A stretch of 9,541 nucleotides of DNA from Proteobacteria bacterium UBA1844. GTDB lineage: Bacteria; Pseudomonadota; Gammaproteobacteria; Steroidobacterales; Woeseiaceae. The stretch is from assembly GCA_002338615.1 (NCBI GenBank), contig DDIS01000207.1:1-9541 (forward strand). Reading direction: 5' to 3'. The notes beneath the pieces are model-generated. The model was not told where the DNA came from, searched no databases, and saw only the letters and a list, made by a program, of their open reading frames with translations. The position numbers and the translations under genes were made by a program. Numbering within the stretch: the stretch's first letter is position 1; every line of letters begins with the position of its first letter. Positions 1 to 6,543 of this stretch are shown here, piece by piece.

Positions 1-123
1 GCCGGCGGCCTGCTGGTAGCCGAGATCGTCAATGATGATTGCGATGCGTGGCAGGGCGCCCGCCTCGGCGAGCTCAAGGATGCATGGCAGCACCGCCAGC
101 ACGGCGAAAACCCATGCCCTCAT
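1..123 (-). CDS. yibQ: Divergent polysaccharide deacetylase (YibQ family), N-terminal 41 residues only
   Basis: The reading frame starts with ATG at 123 and runs off the left edge of the window, so only the first 41 residues are visible. They show a short basic start, a hydrophobic stretch (about residues 3-16) typical of an export signal, and then RIAIIIDDLGY at 26-36. A run of hydrophobic residues followed by Asp-Asp-x-Gly-Tyr is the hallmark first strand of the divergent polysaccharide deacetylase family (E. coli YibQ), and D32/D33 are the conserved acidic pair. The start overlaps the ctpA stop as ATGA, with no clear Shine-Dalgarno, so translation is probably coupled to ctpA. In E. coli, yibQ follows envC, which agrees with the order here. 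The product should act in the periplasm; its substrate is not established. The family call is firm for so short a piece, but length and intactness cannot be judged. Confidence 0.85.
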   Translation of the reverse strand, partial: MRAWVFAVLAVLPCILELAEAGALPRIAIIIDDLGYQQAAG

Positions 124-1340
124 GGCGCGCGGCTGTGCATGACTCCGCGTTGCTTCAGGTGATCGATCGCAGCCAGTAGTTGTGTGTCCGCGTTGCGATC
201 CACCGTCGCGCTCAGACTCAGATCGGGAAAGCCGGGTGTATCGTCTATGAAGACATCCGGCGTAATGCCGGTTTCGTGAATGGACTCACCGGAGGGCGTG
301 TAATAACGCGAGGTCGTCAACTTGATGGCGCGACCCCGGGACAGGGGCATCACGGTTTGCACCAGCCCCTTGCCAAACGTTGTGGTGCCAACAATCAGCG
401 CACGCGCCTGGTCATGCAATGCCCCGGCGACGATCTCGGACGCCGACGCCGAACCGTTATTAACCAGCACCATCAGCCCGGCACCATCCAGTACATCACC
501 ACGGTGCGCACTGCGTGAAAAGCGCGCCTCCTCGCTGCGTCCGTCGGCCGTCACGATAATGCCGCTATCGAGAAACAGGTCCGCGACATCAACGGCCGCA
601 TCCAGCACGCCTCCCGGGTTGTTGCGAAGATCAAGCACCAGGCCTTCGAGCATGCCGCCGTGCTGCTCGACCAGTTCATCGATCGCCTGGCCGAGCTCGC
701 GCGCCGTTGTCTCATTGAACTGGCTCACGCGTGCGTAGCCGAATGCCGGCTCGAGCAGTTCCGCGTACACGCTTGCGACCCGCACGATTTCGCGACGCAT
801 CTCGTGCACAATTGCCTGTCCGTCGCGCAGCACAGTAATGCTGACCTTGCTCCCGGGCCTGCCTCGCAAGCGCCGGCTGGTGTCCTGCAGGCTGCCCGGT
901 TCGATTGCCGCACCGTCGACTGCAATAATCGTGTCGCCGCTGCGGATGCCAGAGCGAGCGGCCGGCGAGCCAGACATGGGCGTAATGACCCGGACTTCGC
1001 CATCGATCTCGCCAACCTCGACGCCGACGCCCGTGTAGCTGCCGGCCGTGCTGACACGGATGTCCCGGTACTCGTCCGCATCGAGATATTCCGAGTACGC
1101 ATCAAGGTCCGCGACCATACCGCGAATTGCACTTTCGAGCAGGGTCGATTCGTCGATTGGCTCAACATAATCATGATCGACGCGCGCCATGACCTCGGCC
1201 AGCAATCTCGCCTGCTCCAGCGCAAGGTCGGCTGCAGCGGGAGCTGGCTTCCCGGCCAGCAGCTTGCCGCCGAGACTCAGGCTGAACCCCATGACTACGC
1301 CGATTACGACCACCAGGATGGCTCGCGTCCTAAGTGACAT
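120..1340 (-). CDS. ctpA: Carboxy-terminal processing protease, S41A family with PDZ domain
   Basis: A 406-residue periplasmic or membrane-anchored serine protease. Residues about 7-29 form one hydrophobic segment (signal or anchor). A PDZ domain covers roughly 99-175 (SYTGVGVEVG, then SGIRSGDTIIAVDG), and the S41 core covers roughly 195-365. The catalytic set is visible: Ser299 in GSASASEI (296-303), Lys324 in TTFGKGLVQ exactly 25 residues later, and Gln328; this spacing matches Prc and CtpB. LDLRNNPGG (237-244 region) is the usual core strand. Length is normal for the short Ctp type, unlike the much longer E. coli Prc. The start is supported by GGAG about six bases upstream of ATG 1340. The gene lies between envC and yibQ, as in Pseudomonas, where CtpA degrades cell-wall cross-link hydrolases; the same role here is inference. 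A 159-base gap separates it from envC, so it may also have its own weak promoter. Confidence 0.95.
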   Translation of the reverse strand: MSLRTRAILVVVIGVVMGFSLSLGGKLLAGKPAPAAADLALEQARLLAEVMARVDHDYVEPIDESTLLESAIRGMVADLDAYSEYLDADEYRDIRVSTAGSYTGVGVEVGEIDGEVRVITPMSGSPAARSGIRSGDTIIAVDGAAIEPGSLQDTSRRLRGRPGSKVSITVLRDGQAIVHEMRREIVRVASVYAELLEPAFGYARVSQFNETTARELGQAIDELVEQHGGMLEGLVLDLRNNPGGVLDAAVDVADLFLDSGIIVTADGRSEEARFSRSAHRGDVLDGAGLMVLVNNGSASASEIVAGALHDQARALIVGTTTFGKGLVQTVMPLSRGRAIKLTTSRYYTPSGESIHETGITPDVFIDDTPGFPDLSLSATVDRNADTQLLAAIDHLKQRGVMHSRAP

Positions 1341-1499
1341 GTGCTACTCCAGCTACCGCGTTTTTAGTGCCGGCCGGCCCTCCTCGAAGAACCGCCAAAC
1401 GCTTGTTAGATTTGCATCGACGATAGCATAGCGTCTCGCGGCCGCCTACTGGTCGGCGGGCGCAACCTATCTCGCGGTACGCTATTTCGTGCCCCGGCA

Positions 1500-2669
1500 T
1501 TACTCGCCCGGACGCCGGGTGACCCACAAGCGCGGGTTCACCGGCTGACCGCCGTGGCGAATCTCGAAATACAGCGACGACTGCTGCTGGCCACCGCTTT
1601 CCCCGACCGTGGCGATCGCGTCGCCCGGTGCGACCCAGTCACCGGCATTTTTCAGGATGCTTTCGTTATAGCCATACAAGCTCATGTAGCCGTCACCATG
1701 ATCAACGATCACAAGCAAACCCATGCCTGCGAGCCAGTCCGCAAACACGACGCGACCGTGGTACACGGCCCGTACTTCGCGGCCGCGCGGCGCTCGCAAC
1801 ACCACGCCATTCCATTTCAGTTTGCCGTGCACGCGCGGCTGGCCAAAGTCGTGAATCAGGGTTCCGGCAACAGGCCAGGTCAGGCGTCCCTTGTGGGCGC
1901 TGAACGGATCTTCGGAACTGATCGGGTAGTCCGACAGGATGCTGGTCAACTCGGCGATCAGGCGGGTGAGATCCTTTTCCTCCGCTGCGAGGCGATCCAC
2001 TTCCTTACCTTCCTCGCTGATTTTCTGTTGCAATGCCAGCAAAAGGCTCTGCCGCTCCGCCTGGGCCTTGCTGAGGCGCGCGAGCTCCTGCTCCTGCTCC
2101 GCGGCGATCTCATTCAGTCGAGCCACCTGTGCCGCGACCTCGCTGCGCTGCTCGGCCAGCCTTTTTACGCGCGCTGAAACCGCCTGGATGTTGCCGCTAC
2201 GATAGTCATTGAGATACGCGTAATACGCCATCAGCCGCCCGAGCGTCGCCGGATCCTGCTGCTTCAAGAGCAGCTTCAAGCGCTCCTGGTTGCCACTCAT
2301 GTAGGCGGCGCGCACCTGGGCACCGAGTTCGCCGGCTTCCTGCTCAAGTTCCGACTCACCGGCAATAATCGACGCATCGAGCTCAGCGCGCCGCCTCTCG
2401 GTAAATGCCCGGTCGCGCTCCAGGTCCTTCAGTTTCAAGCGCTTTTCGGCGATGCCGACCTCCGCTTTCTGCAGCTCACCGGTCAGCCGGTCACGATCCT
2501 TCGCGGCCGAATCCATGCTCTTTTTCAGGTCGCTGATCTTCTCGCGGACTTCTGCGAGTTCCTGCTCCTTGATTTTGGACAGATTCTCCTCGGCAAACGC
2601 GACCACCGGCAGCACAAGGAGCAACAGGCCCGGCAATAGCGCTCGGAGTCGGGGGCAGACAGGCATCAT
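1500..2669 (-). CDS. envC: Murein hydrolase activator EnvC (degenerate LytM/M23 factor)
   Basis: A 389-residue exported protein: signal peptide 1-26 (cleavage after AFA likely), long charged coiled coils at about 28-115 and 160-242, and a C-terminal LytM/M23 domain at about 262-385. The domain lacks the zinc ligands of an active peptidase. Where active enzymes have HxGxD the sequence reads WNGVV (W286, V290), and the HxH pair is replaced by S365-L-Y367 in SLYFEIR. This is the pattern of E. coli EnvC, which binds amidases AmiA and AmiB at the division site through FtsEX and relieves their autoinhibition instead of cutting peptidoglycan. The overall build (coils plus dead LytM, about 400 residues) agrees. 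Two ATG codons stand in tandem (2669 and 2666), with no good Shine-Dalgarno before either, so the exact start is uncertain by one codon. The gene is probably first in an envC–ctpA–yibQ unit; gpmI, its usual upstream partner, is missing. Confidence 0.93.
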   Translation of the reverse strand: MMPVCPRLRALLPGLLLLVLPVVAFAEENLSKIKEQELAEVREKISDLKKSMDSAAKDRDRLTGELQKAEVGIAEKRLKLKDLERDRAFTERRRAELDASIIAGESELEQEAGELGAQVRAAYMSGNQERLKLLLKQQDPATLGRLMAYYAYLNDYRSGNIQAVSARVKRLAEQRSEVAAQVARLNEIAAEQEQELARLSKAQAERQSLLLALQQKISEEGKEVDRLAAEEKDLTRLIAELTSILSDYPISSEDPFSAHKGRLTWPVAGTLIHDFGQPRVHGKLKWNGVVLRAPRGREVRAVYHGRVVFADWLAGMGLLVIVDHGDGYMSLYGYNESILKNAGDWVAPGDAIATVGESGGQQQSSLYFEIRHGGQPVNPRLWVTRRPGE

Positions 2670-2682
2670 AGGCAGAGAGTAT

Positions 2683-2691
2683 TGCTATAAT
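2683..2691 (+). promoter_or_regulatory. Extended -10 promoter for the rhodanese–grxC–secB–gpsA operon
   Basis: The sequence TGcTATAAT at 2683-2691 is a perfect extended -10 element with consensus TATAAT at 2686-2691. No good -35 hexamer lies 16-18 bases upstream (that position falls on the envC start codons), which fits the extended -10 class. Transcription would begin near 2698, giving a leader of about 40 bases before ATG 2738. It is seen in sequence only; activity is inferred. Confidence 0.65.
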
Positions 2692-2737
2692 GTCGCTTTT
2701 GCCACAGGCGCGTTGGCGCACGCGATAGCCACTTAAA

Positions 2738-3235
2738 ATGATAAATCAGGTTCTGGAATTTACCGGCAATCACACACTGCTGGTCGTCGCCCTTGTTGTC
2801 AGCCTGTTCATGCTGATATTCGTGGAGCTCAGGCGCAAAGCGGGCGATGTGCTGACTGTTCCTGCAACCGACGCCGTGCGCCTCATGAACAGTGACGCTC
2901 AGGTGCTCGACCTCAGATCGGTGGAGGCATTTAACCGCGGCCACATTGTGAACGCACGCAACATCCCGCTGGACGAACTCGATGCGCGCCTCGACAAGCT
3001 CGGCGAGCTGAAAACGAAAACGATTGTTGCGGTTTGCGACGCGGGCATGCATGCGGGCAAAGCCGTCGAGAAACTGCGCAAGGCGGGCTTCGACAGCGTC
3101 TACGGGCTCAAAGGTGGAATGACCGGCTGGAGCCAGGAGGGCATGCCTGTCGTTACCGGGAAGAAAATTCTGACTACCAGGCCGGCTGCGAGGAAAGGCA
3201 AAGACAAAGGCAAAGACAAAAAGTCGGGCCGATGA
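2738..3235 (+). CDS. yibN: Membrane-anchored rhodanese-like protein (YibN type)
   Basis: A 165-residue protein with a single transmembrane segment at about 13-29 (HTLLVVALVVSLFMLIFV), followed by one rhodanese domain at about 40-140. The active-site Cys100 sits in VAVCDAGMHA, and DLRSVEAFNRGHI (58-70) is the conserved front motif. The domain should face the cytoplasm, as the basic residues after the helix suggest. Rhodaneses move sulfane sulfur through a cysteine persulfide; the physiological substrate of YibN proteins is not settled. The protein ends in a lysine-rich tail (GKDKGKDKKSGR) made by a 12-base tandem repeat. The stop TGA overlaps the grxC start as ATGA, so the two are translationally coupled. 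The start has no strong Shine-Dalgarno, but the transmembrane segment begins right after it and the leader from the predicted promoter is short. Synteny with E. coli yibN–grxC–secB–gpsA is exact, which supports the symbol. Confidence 0.9.
   Translation: MINQVLEFTGNHTLLVVALVVSLFMLIFVELRRKAGDVLTVPATDAVRLMNSDAQVLDLRSVEAFNRGHIVNARNIPLDELDARLDKLGELKTKTIVAVCDAGMHAGKAVEKLRKAGFDSVYGLKGGMTGWSQEGMPVVTGKKILTTRPAARKGKDKGKDKKSGR
3197..3220 (+). repeat. Perfect 12-bp tandem repeat (two copies) in the rhodanese tail
   Basis: GGCAAAGACAAA occurs twice head to tail, at 3197-3208 and 3209-3220. Each copy encodes Gly-Lys-Asp-Lys, lengthening the basic C-terminal tail. Unit length is a multiple of three, so copy-number changes would keep the frame. 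Confidence 0.85.
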
Positions 3236-3492
3236 CTGCGGCCGTTGTCATTTATGGCACCAACACCTGCGGCTATTGTGGCGCTGCGCGGATGTTGCTT
3301 ACCCGGAAAGGTGTCGCTTACGAAGATATCCTCGTGAACAACGAGCCGGAACTTCGCCGGGAAATGGTGCACAAAAGTGGCAGAACCGCGGTGCCGCAGA
3401 TTTTCGTTGGCGATAGGCACATCGGCGGTTACGACGAACTGGCTGCGCTTGATGCAAGTGGTGAACTCGACCGGATACTTGGCGGTAAGTGA
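3232..3492 (+). CDS. grxC: Glutaredoxin 3 (class I dithiol glutaredoxin)
   Basis: An 86-residue cytoplasmic thiol-disulfide oxidoreductase of the thioredoxin fold, the normal length for GrxC. The active site is CGYC (13-16); the cis-proline loop is TAVPQIF (52-58, Pro55); and the glutathione-binding GGYDEL is at 65-70. The family usually has CPYC, so glycine in place of proline is a notable variant that may shift redox potential or disulfide handling. The enzyme reduces protein disulfides and glutathione mixed disulfides using glutathione. The chosen start, ATG 3232, overlaps the rhodanese stop by ATGA and puts the first beta strand at residue 3 as expected. The frame remains open upstream inside the rhodanese gene, but that extension is a shadow with no glutaredoxin features. 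It is followed by secB after 47 bases. Confidence 0.95.
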   Translation: MTAAVVIYGTNTCGYCGAARMLLTRKGVAYEDILVNNEPELRREMVHKSGRTAVPQIFVGDRHIGGYDELAALDASGELDRILGGK

Positions 3493-3539
3493 GCCGGCGC
3501 TCAACACCGCTATGAATTTTAATTACTCAGGAATTCAAC

Positions 3540-4034
3540 ATGGCTGAAGAAAAAGCAAAAGCAGCTGACAAGCGGCTTGCGATCATCAAGATCTACCTCA
3601 AAGACTTCTCGTTCGAGTCACCATTGTCACCCTCGGTTTTTCGTGCAGACGAATGGAAGCCGCAGATGAATCTGAATTTGCGCAGCGTGCACGCAAAGGT
3701 CGATAACGACTACCACGAAGTCATTTTGACGATAACGATTGAGGCCAAGGACAAGGAAAGCGACAAGACGTTATTCCTGGTCGAATTGCACCAGGCTGGG
3801 CTGTTCGAAATTTCCGGCTACAGTGGCGAAGAGCTTGCGGCACTGACTGGCAGCTTCTGTCCGAACATTCTGTTTCCATATGCTCGTGAGGCAGTAGCAT
3901 CGGCGATCCAGCGTGGCGGCTTCCCCGAGTTCGTGCTGCAACCGATTAATTTCGATGCGCTGTTCATGCAGCAGGTGCAGGCGCAAAAACTGGAAGCTGA
4001 AAAGCAAGCCGCGGCACAGGCGGAGAAACACTGA
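3540..4034 (+). CDS. secB: Protein-export chaperone SecB
   Basis: A 164-residue cytoplasmic chaperone that keeps presecretory proteins unfolded and passes them to SecA; it works as a tetramer. Conserved blocks are plain: IYLKDFSFESPLSP (18-31), the VELHQAGLFEI strand (81-91), CPNILFPYAREAVASAIQRG (107-126) and PINFDALFMQQ (135-145). Length is slightly above the E. coli protein because of an alanine, lysine and glutamate-rich tail after 145 that should be helical. AGGA at 3529-3532, seven bases before ATG 3540, is a good ribosome binding site. The TGA stop at 4032-4034 overlaps the likely CTG start of gpsA, mirroring the overlap between the rhodanese and grxC. The presence of secB places the DNA in Proteobacteria. 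Confidence 0.97.
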   Translation: MAEEKAKAADKRLAIIKIYLKDFSFESPLSPSVFRADEWKPQMNLNLRSVHAKVDNDYHEVILTITIEAKDKESDKTLFLVELHQAGLFEISGYSGEELAALTGSFCPNILFPYAREAVASAIQRGGFPEFVLQPINFDALFMQQVQAQKLEAEKQAAAQAEKH

Positions 4035-4036
4035 TA
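4022..4036 (+). promoter_or_regulatory. Non-standard translation start region of gpsA
   Basis: GGAG at 4022-4025 lies five bases before CTG 4031 and eight bases before ATA 4034. CTG overlaps the secB stop (CTGA), a one-base change from the ATGA overlap seen between the rhodanese and grxC. No ATG occurs in any frame between 3970 and 4115, and no in-frame GTG or TTG precedes the Rossmann motif, so a rare start codon here is the simplest reading. Confidence 0.6.
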
Positions 4037-5062
4037 GAGAAGTCCGCAGAAGCTCTCGGGTCCCGCGGACCAATCGCGGTTATCGGGGCAGGTTCGTGGG
4101 GAACCGCGCTCGCATTGCAGTTTGCGCGTAGCGGGCGGGATGTGCGGCTCTGGGGCCGCGACCCCGAACAGCTTGGCGCAATGCGCAGGGAGCGCGTCAA
4201 CACCCGTTACTTGCCAGGCGCGGAATTTCCCGACAGCCTGAACGCCGTTTTGAGTCTCGCCGATTGTCTCGAGGGCGTACGCGACATATTAATAGCCGTG
4301 CCCAGCCATGCCTTGCGCAAGGTGTTCGGCGCGATCAAACCGATGCTCGCGAGCGACGCGCGGGTTTGCTGGGCGACCAAGGGCTTCGAATTAAACACCG
4401 GCAAGCTGCCACACGAAGTTGCAAAGGAAGAACTGGGAGCTAACCGGCCTTTGGCGGTGTTGTCGGGCCCCACGTTTGCCAAGGAAGTCGGCGCCGGACT
4501 GCCAACCGCAATGACTATCGCTGCGAACGATCCGGAATTTGCCGAAGAACTCGCCGCAGACCTGTCGGGCGATAATTTTCGAGCCTACACCTCCGACGAT
4601 ATCGTCGGGGTCGAGGTTGGCGGCGCCGTAAAAAACGTACTCGCGATTGGCGCCGGTATTTCAGACGGGCTCGGGTTCGGTGCGAATTCACGAATTGCCC
4701 TGATTGCACGCGGCCTGGTCGAGATGACCCGGCTCGGGGTGGCACTCGGCGCCAACAAGGAAACCTTCATGGGCCTCGCGGGCATGGGCGACCTCGTGCT
4801 GACCTGTACCGATAATCTGTCACGCAACCGCCGCATGGGGCTTGCAATTGCCAGCGGCAAGACTATCGAACAGGCAGAGCGTGAAATTCAGCAGGTTGTG
4901 GAGGGCGTCACCGCTGCCGAGGCTGTACACCAGGTCGCCGAGAAGCTCGGCATCGAAATGCCGATCTGTTACCAGGTGTATCGCATACTCCACGAAGGCG
5001 CGTCCCCAGGCGAGGCGGTTGGCCGCCTGATGCGCCGCGAGCTGCGCCCCGAAAATTCCTGA
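4031..5062 (+). CDS. gpsA: NAD(P)+-dependent glycerol-3-phosphate dehydrogenase
   Basis: Cytoplasmic enzyme that reduces dihydroxyacetone phosphate to sn-glycerol 3-phosphate for phospholipid synthesis. Counting from CTG 4031 the protein has 343 residues, close to the 339 of E. coli GpsA. It shows the nucleotide-binding IAVIGAGSWGTALA (15-28), VPSH (90-93), WATKGF (114-119), SGPTFAKE (145-152), the catalytic-lysine segment GGAVKNVLAIGAG (197-209, Lys201) and GMGDLVLTCT (251-260). The start is the odd point: the first standard start codon in frame is TTG 4115, which would delete the GxGxxG motif and surely give an inactive protein. The frame is open back to 4001 (TGA at 3998-4000) without ATG, GTG or TTG. 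CTG 4031 with GGAG five bases upstream is preferred; ATA 4034, a -1 frameshift from secB, or a base error are alternatives. It is last in the operon and converges with the next gene. Identity is certain; the start is not. Confidence 0.95.
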   Translation: MIEKSAEALGSRGPIAVIGAGSWGTALALQFARSGRDVRLWGRDPEQLGAMRRERVNTRYLPGAEFPDSLNAVLSLADCLEGVRDILIAVPSHALRKVFGAIKPMLASDARVCWATKGFELNTGKLPHEVAKEELGANRPLAVLSGPTFAKEVGAGLPTAMTIAANDPEFAEELAADLSGDNFRAYTSDDIVGVEVGGAVKNVLAIGAGISDGLGFGANSRIALIARGLVEMTRLGVALGANKETFMGLAGMGDLVLTCTDNLSRNRRMGLAIASGKTIEQAEREIQQVVEGVTAAEAVHQVAEKLGIEMPICYQVYRILHEGASPGEAVGRLMRRELRPENS

Positions 5063-5100
5063 GACGACTGACTGGGGTCAGCCGACCTTAACCCGGCCTC

Positions 5101-6396
5101 TTAATCGATGATGGCCTGGTACACCAGCACACGAAACTTTTCCAAGAGATCGATGCCGAAGGGGTAGCGCTGTGTCATCAGGACGGCGACCAGTTGCTCT
5201 TCGGGATCGATCCAGAATGTGGTGTTGTAATAGCCGCTCCAGCCGATAACTCCGGGCGAGCCGATCGCACCCGAAGCAGCCGGGCCACCATCGCTTGAAA
5301 AGCCCAGCGCAAATCCCTGCCCGTCGAACGACGATATACCGTACCTGCCGATCTGATCGCTGGTCATGAGTTCCACAGTTTTGCGCCCGAGCAGGCGCCT
5401 ACCATCCAGCTCGCCGCCGTTCAAAATCATTTGCGCAAAGCGAGCGTAGTCCGCTGCACTTGAAACCAGGCCGGCGCCACCTGACTGGTAGGGATTGTCG
5501 CCGCTGTATGGGGCATCGACGGAGAACTCTTCCTGCCCATCGTCCTGTTTCCCATCCCTAATACGTACCAGCCGACCGCTTGCATCCTGTCGATAGACGG
5601 CACTGATTCGACCCTGCCGGGATTGCGGCACGCTGAAATAGGTGTCGTGCATCCCAAGCGGCGTAAAAATACGTTCCGCGAGGAACTCACCAAATGGCTG
5701 CCCTGCAAGCACCTCGACCAGGCGTCCCAGCACGTCGGTGCTGAGACCATAAGTCCAGCCTTCCCCGGGATGGTGCGCAAGCGGTAACGTGGCGAGCGCG
5801 GCGATCGCTGCTCCAAGGTCCTGGCTACCCTTGCCGATCCCGTCGTCAACGTTTGCATCCGCATAAACTTTATCAAGCGGCGGCTCGGCCATGAATCGAT
5901 AGCTGATCCCCGAAGTATGCGTCAGCAGCTGGCGAATCGTGATCGGGCCCTTGGCCGGATCGAGTTCGTAACCCTCCGCCGTGTGTCGCACTACCTGCAT
6001 GTCGCGATCGAATTCCGGCAGGTACCTGCCAATCGGGTCGTCGAGCAGGAAACGGCCCTCTTCAAACAGCATCATCACCGCCGTCGAGGTAATGGGCTTG
6101 GTCATGGACGCTATTCTGAACAGCGTATCCGTGCGCATGGCCTTGCCCGGACCGGCATCGCCTGACGCTTTGAAATACACCGTTTTGCCATGCCTCTGGA
6201 TAAGCGCCACGGCACCGGCGATTTGCTGCTCTGCAATCGCAGACTCAATACCACGATCAACGCGTGCCAGCCGGGCCGTGGAAAAGCCTGCATCGACGCT
6301 GGGCGTATCGTCCGCGCCTGCGATGCCCGCGTGCAGGACTCCGAGGCCCAATAGCATTGCCAGGAAAAGTGTGCCTGGCCTGAATAGTGATTTCAT
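5101..6396 (-). CDS. Exported serine hydrolase, class C beta-lactamase/EstB-like esterase family
   Basis: From ATG 6396 the product has 431 residues with a classic signal peptide (basic MKSLFRPG, hydrophobic core to about 24, cleavage near AGA at 26-28). The frame stays open to an ATG at 6453, but that would put 19 polar residues ahead of the signal, so the internal start is preferred; an AGGG ten bases upstream is a modest ribosome site. The nucleophile motif is S97-M-T-K100 in FRIASMTKPIT. The second motif is Y216-G-L (WTYGLSTDVLG), closer to the YSL of EstB-type esterases than to the YSN of AmpC. A GWSG block (385-388), followed by YYNTTFWIDP, stands near the place of the third motif. This points to an esterase or peptidase-like hydrolase in the periplasm; true beta-lactamase activity is unlikely but not excluded. 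It lies 147 bases after metY on the same strand, with only weak promoter-like sequence between. Confidence 0.88.
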   Translation of the reverse strand: MKSLFRPGTLFLAMLLGLGVLHAGIAGADDTPSVDAGFSTARLARVDRGIESAIAEQQIAGAVALIQRHGKTVYFKASGDAGPGKAMRTDTLFRIASMTKPITSTAVMMLFEEGRFLLDDPIGRYLPEFDRDMQVVRHTAEGYELDPAKGPITIRQLLTHTSGISYRFMAEPPLDKVYADANVDDGIGKGSQDLGAAIAALATLPLAHHPGEGWTYGLSTDVLGRLVEVLAGQPFGEFLAERIFTPLGMHDTYFSVPQSRQGRISAVYRQDASGRLVRIRDGKQDDGQEEFSVDAPYSGDNPYQSGGAGLVSSAADYARFAQMILNGGELDGRRLLGRKTVELMTSDQIGRYGISSFDGQGFALGFSSDGGPAASGAIGSPGVIGWSGYYNTTFWIDPEEQLVAVLMTQRYPFGIDLLEKFRVLVYQAIID

Positions 6397-6543
6397 TGGC
6401 AGCCCGCCCTGGTTACGTTCAGCACTCTCTCGAAAATCGCTATCGTCATACACGCAGCATCGTCATCAACACCATGGACACGGGTATCGTTGACGTGTCG
6501 CTCGACGGCACAGGGACCGAGTTGTAAGAACCACCGTTGGCAA

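Noticed and set aside
660..1337. Long open frame on the plus strand antisense to ctpA
   Set aside because: It lies wholly inside the well-supported ctpA gene, lacks any recognisable motif, and reflects the GC-rich codon pattern of the real gene.
1442..1459. Hairpin CCGCC/GGCGG between envC and ctpA as a terminator
   Set aside because: Only five base pairs with an eight-base loop, and no T tract follows on the minus strand. It would not separate envC from ctpA.
1554..2177. Open frame on the plus strand antisense to envC
   Set aside because: No family features and no ribosome site. The minus-strand EnvC reading explains the sequence fully.
5075..5088. Terminator hairpin between convergent gpsA and the serine hydrolase
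   Set aside because: The stem is about five pairs (GGGTC with GACCT, including a G-T pair) and there is no T run on either strand.
6397..6543. Small gene or strong promoter between metY and the serine hydrolase
   Set aside because: No start with a ribosome site leads a plausible small protein. The best promoter-like pair (TTGATG with a poor -10) is too weak to list.
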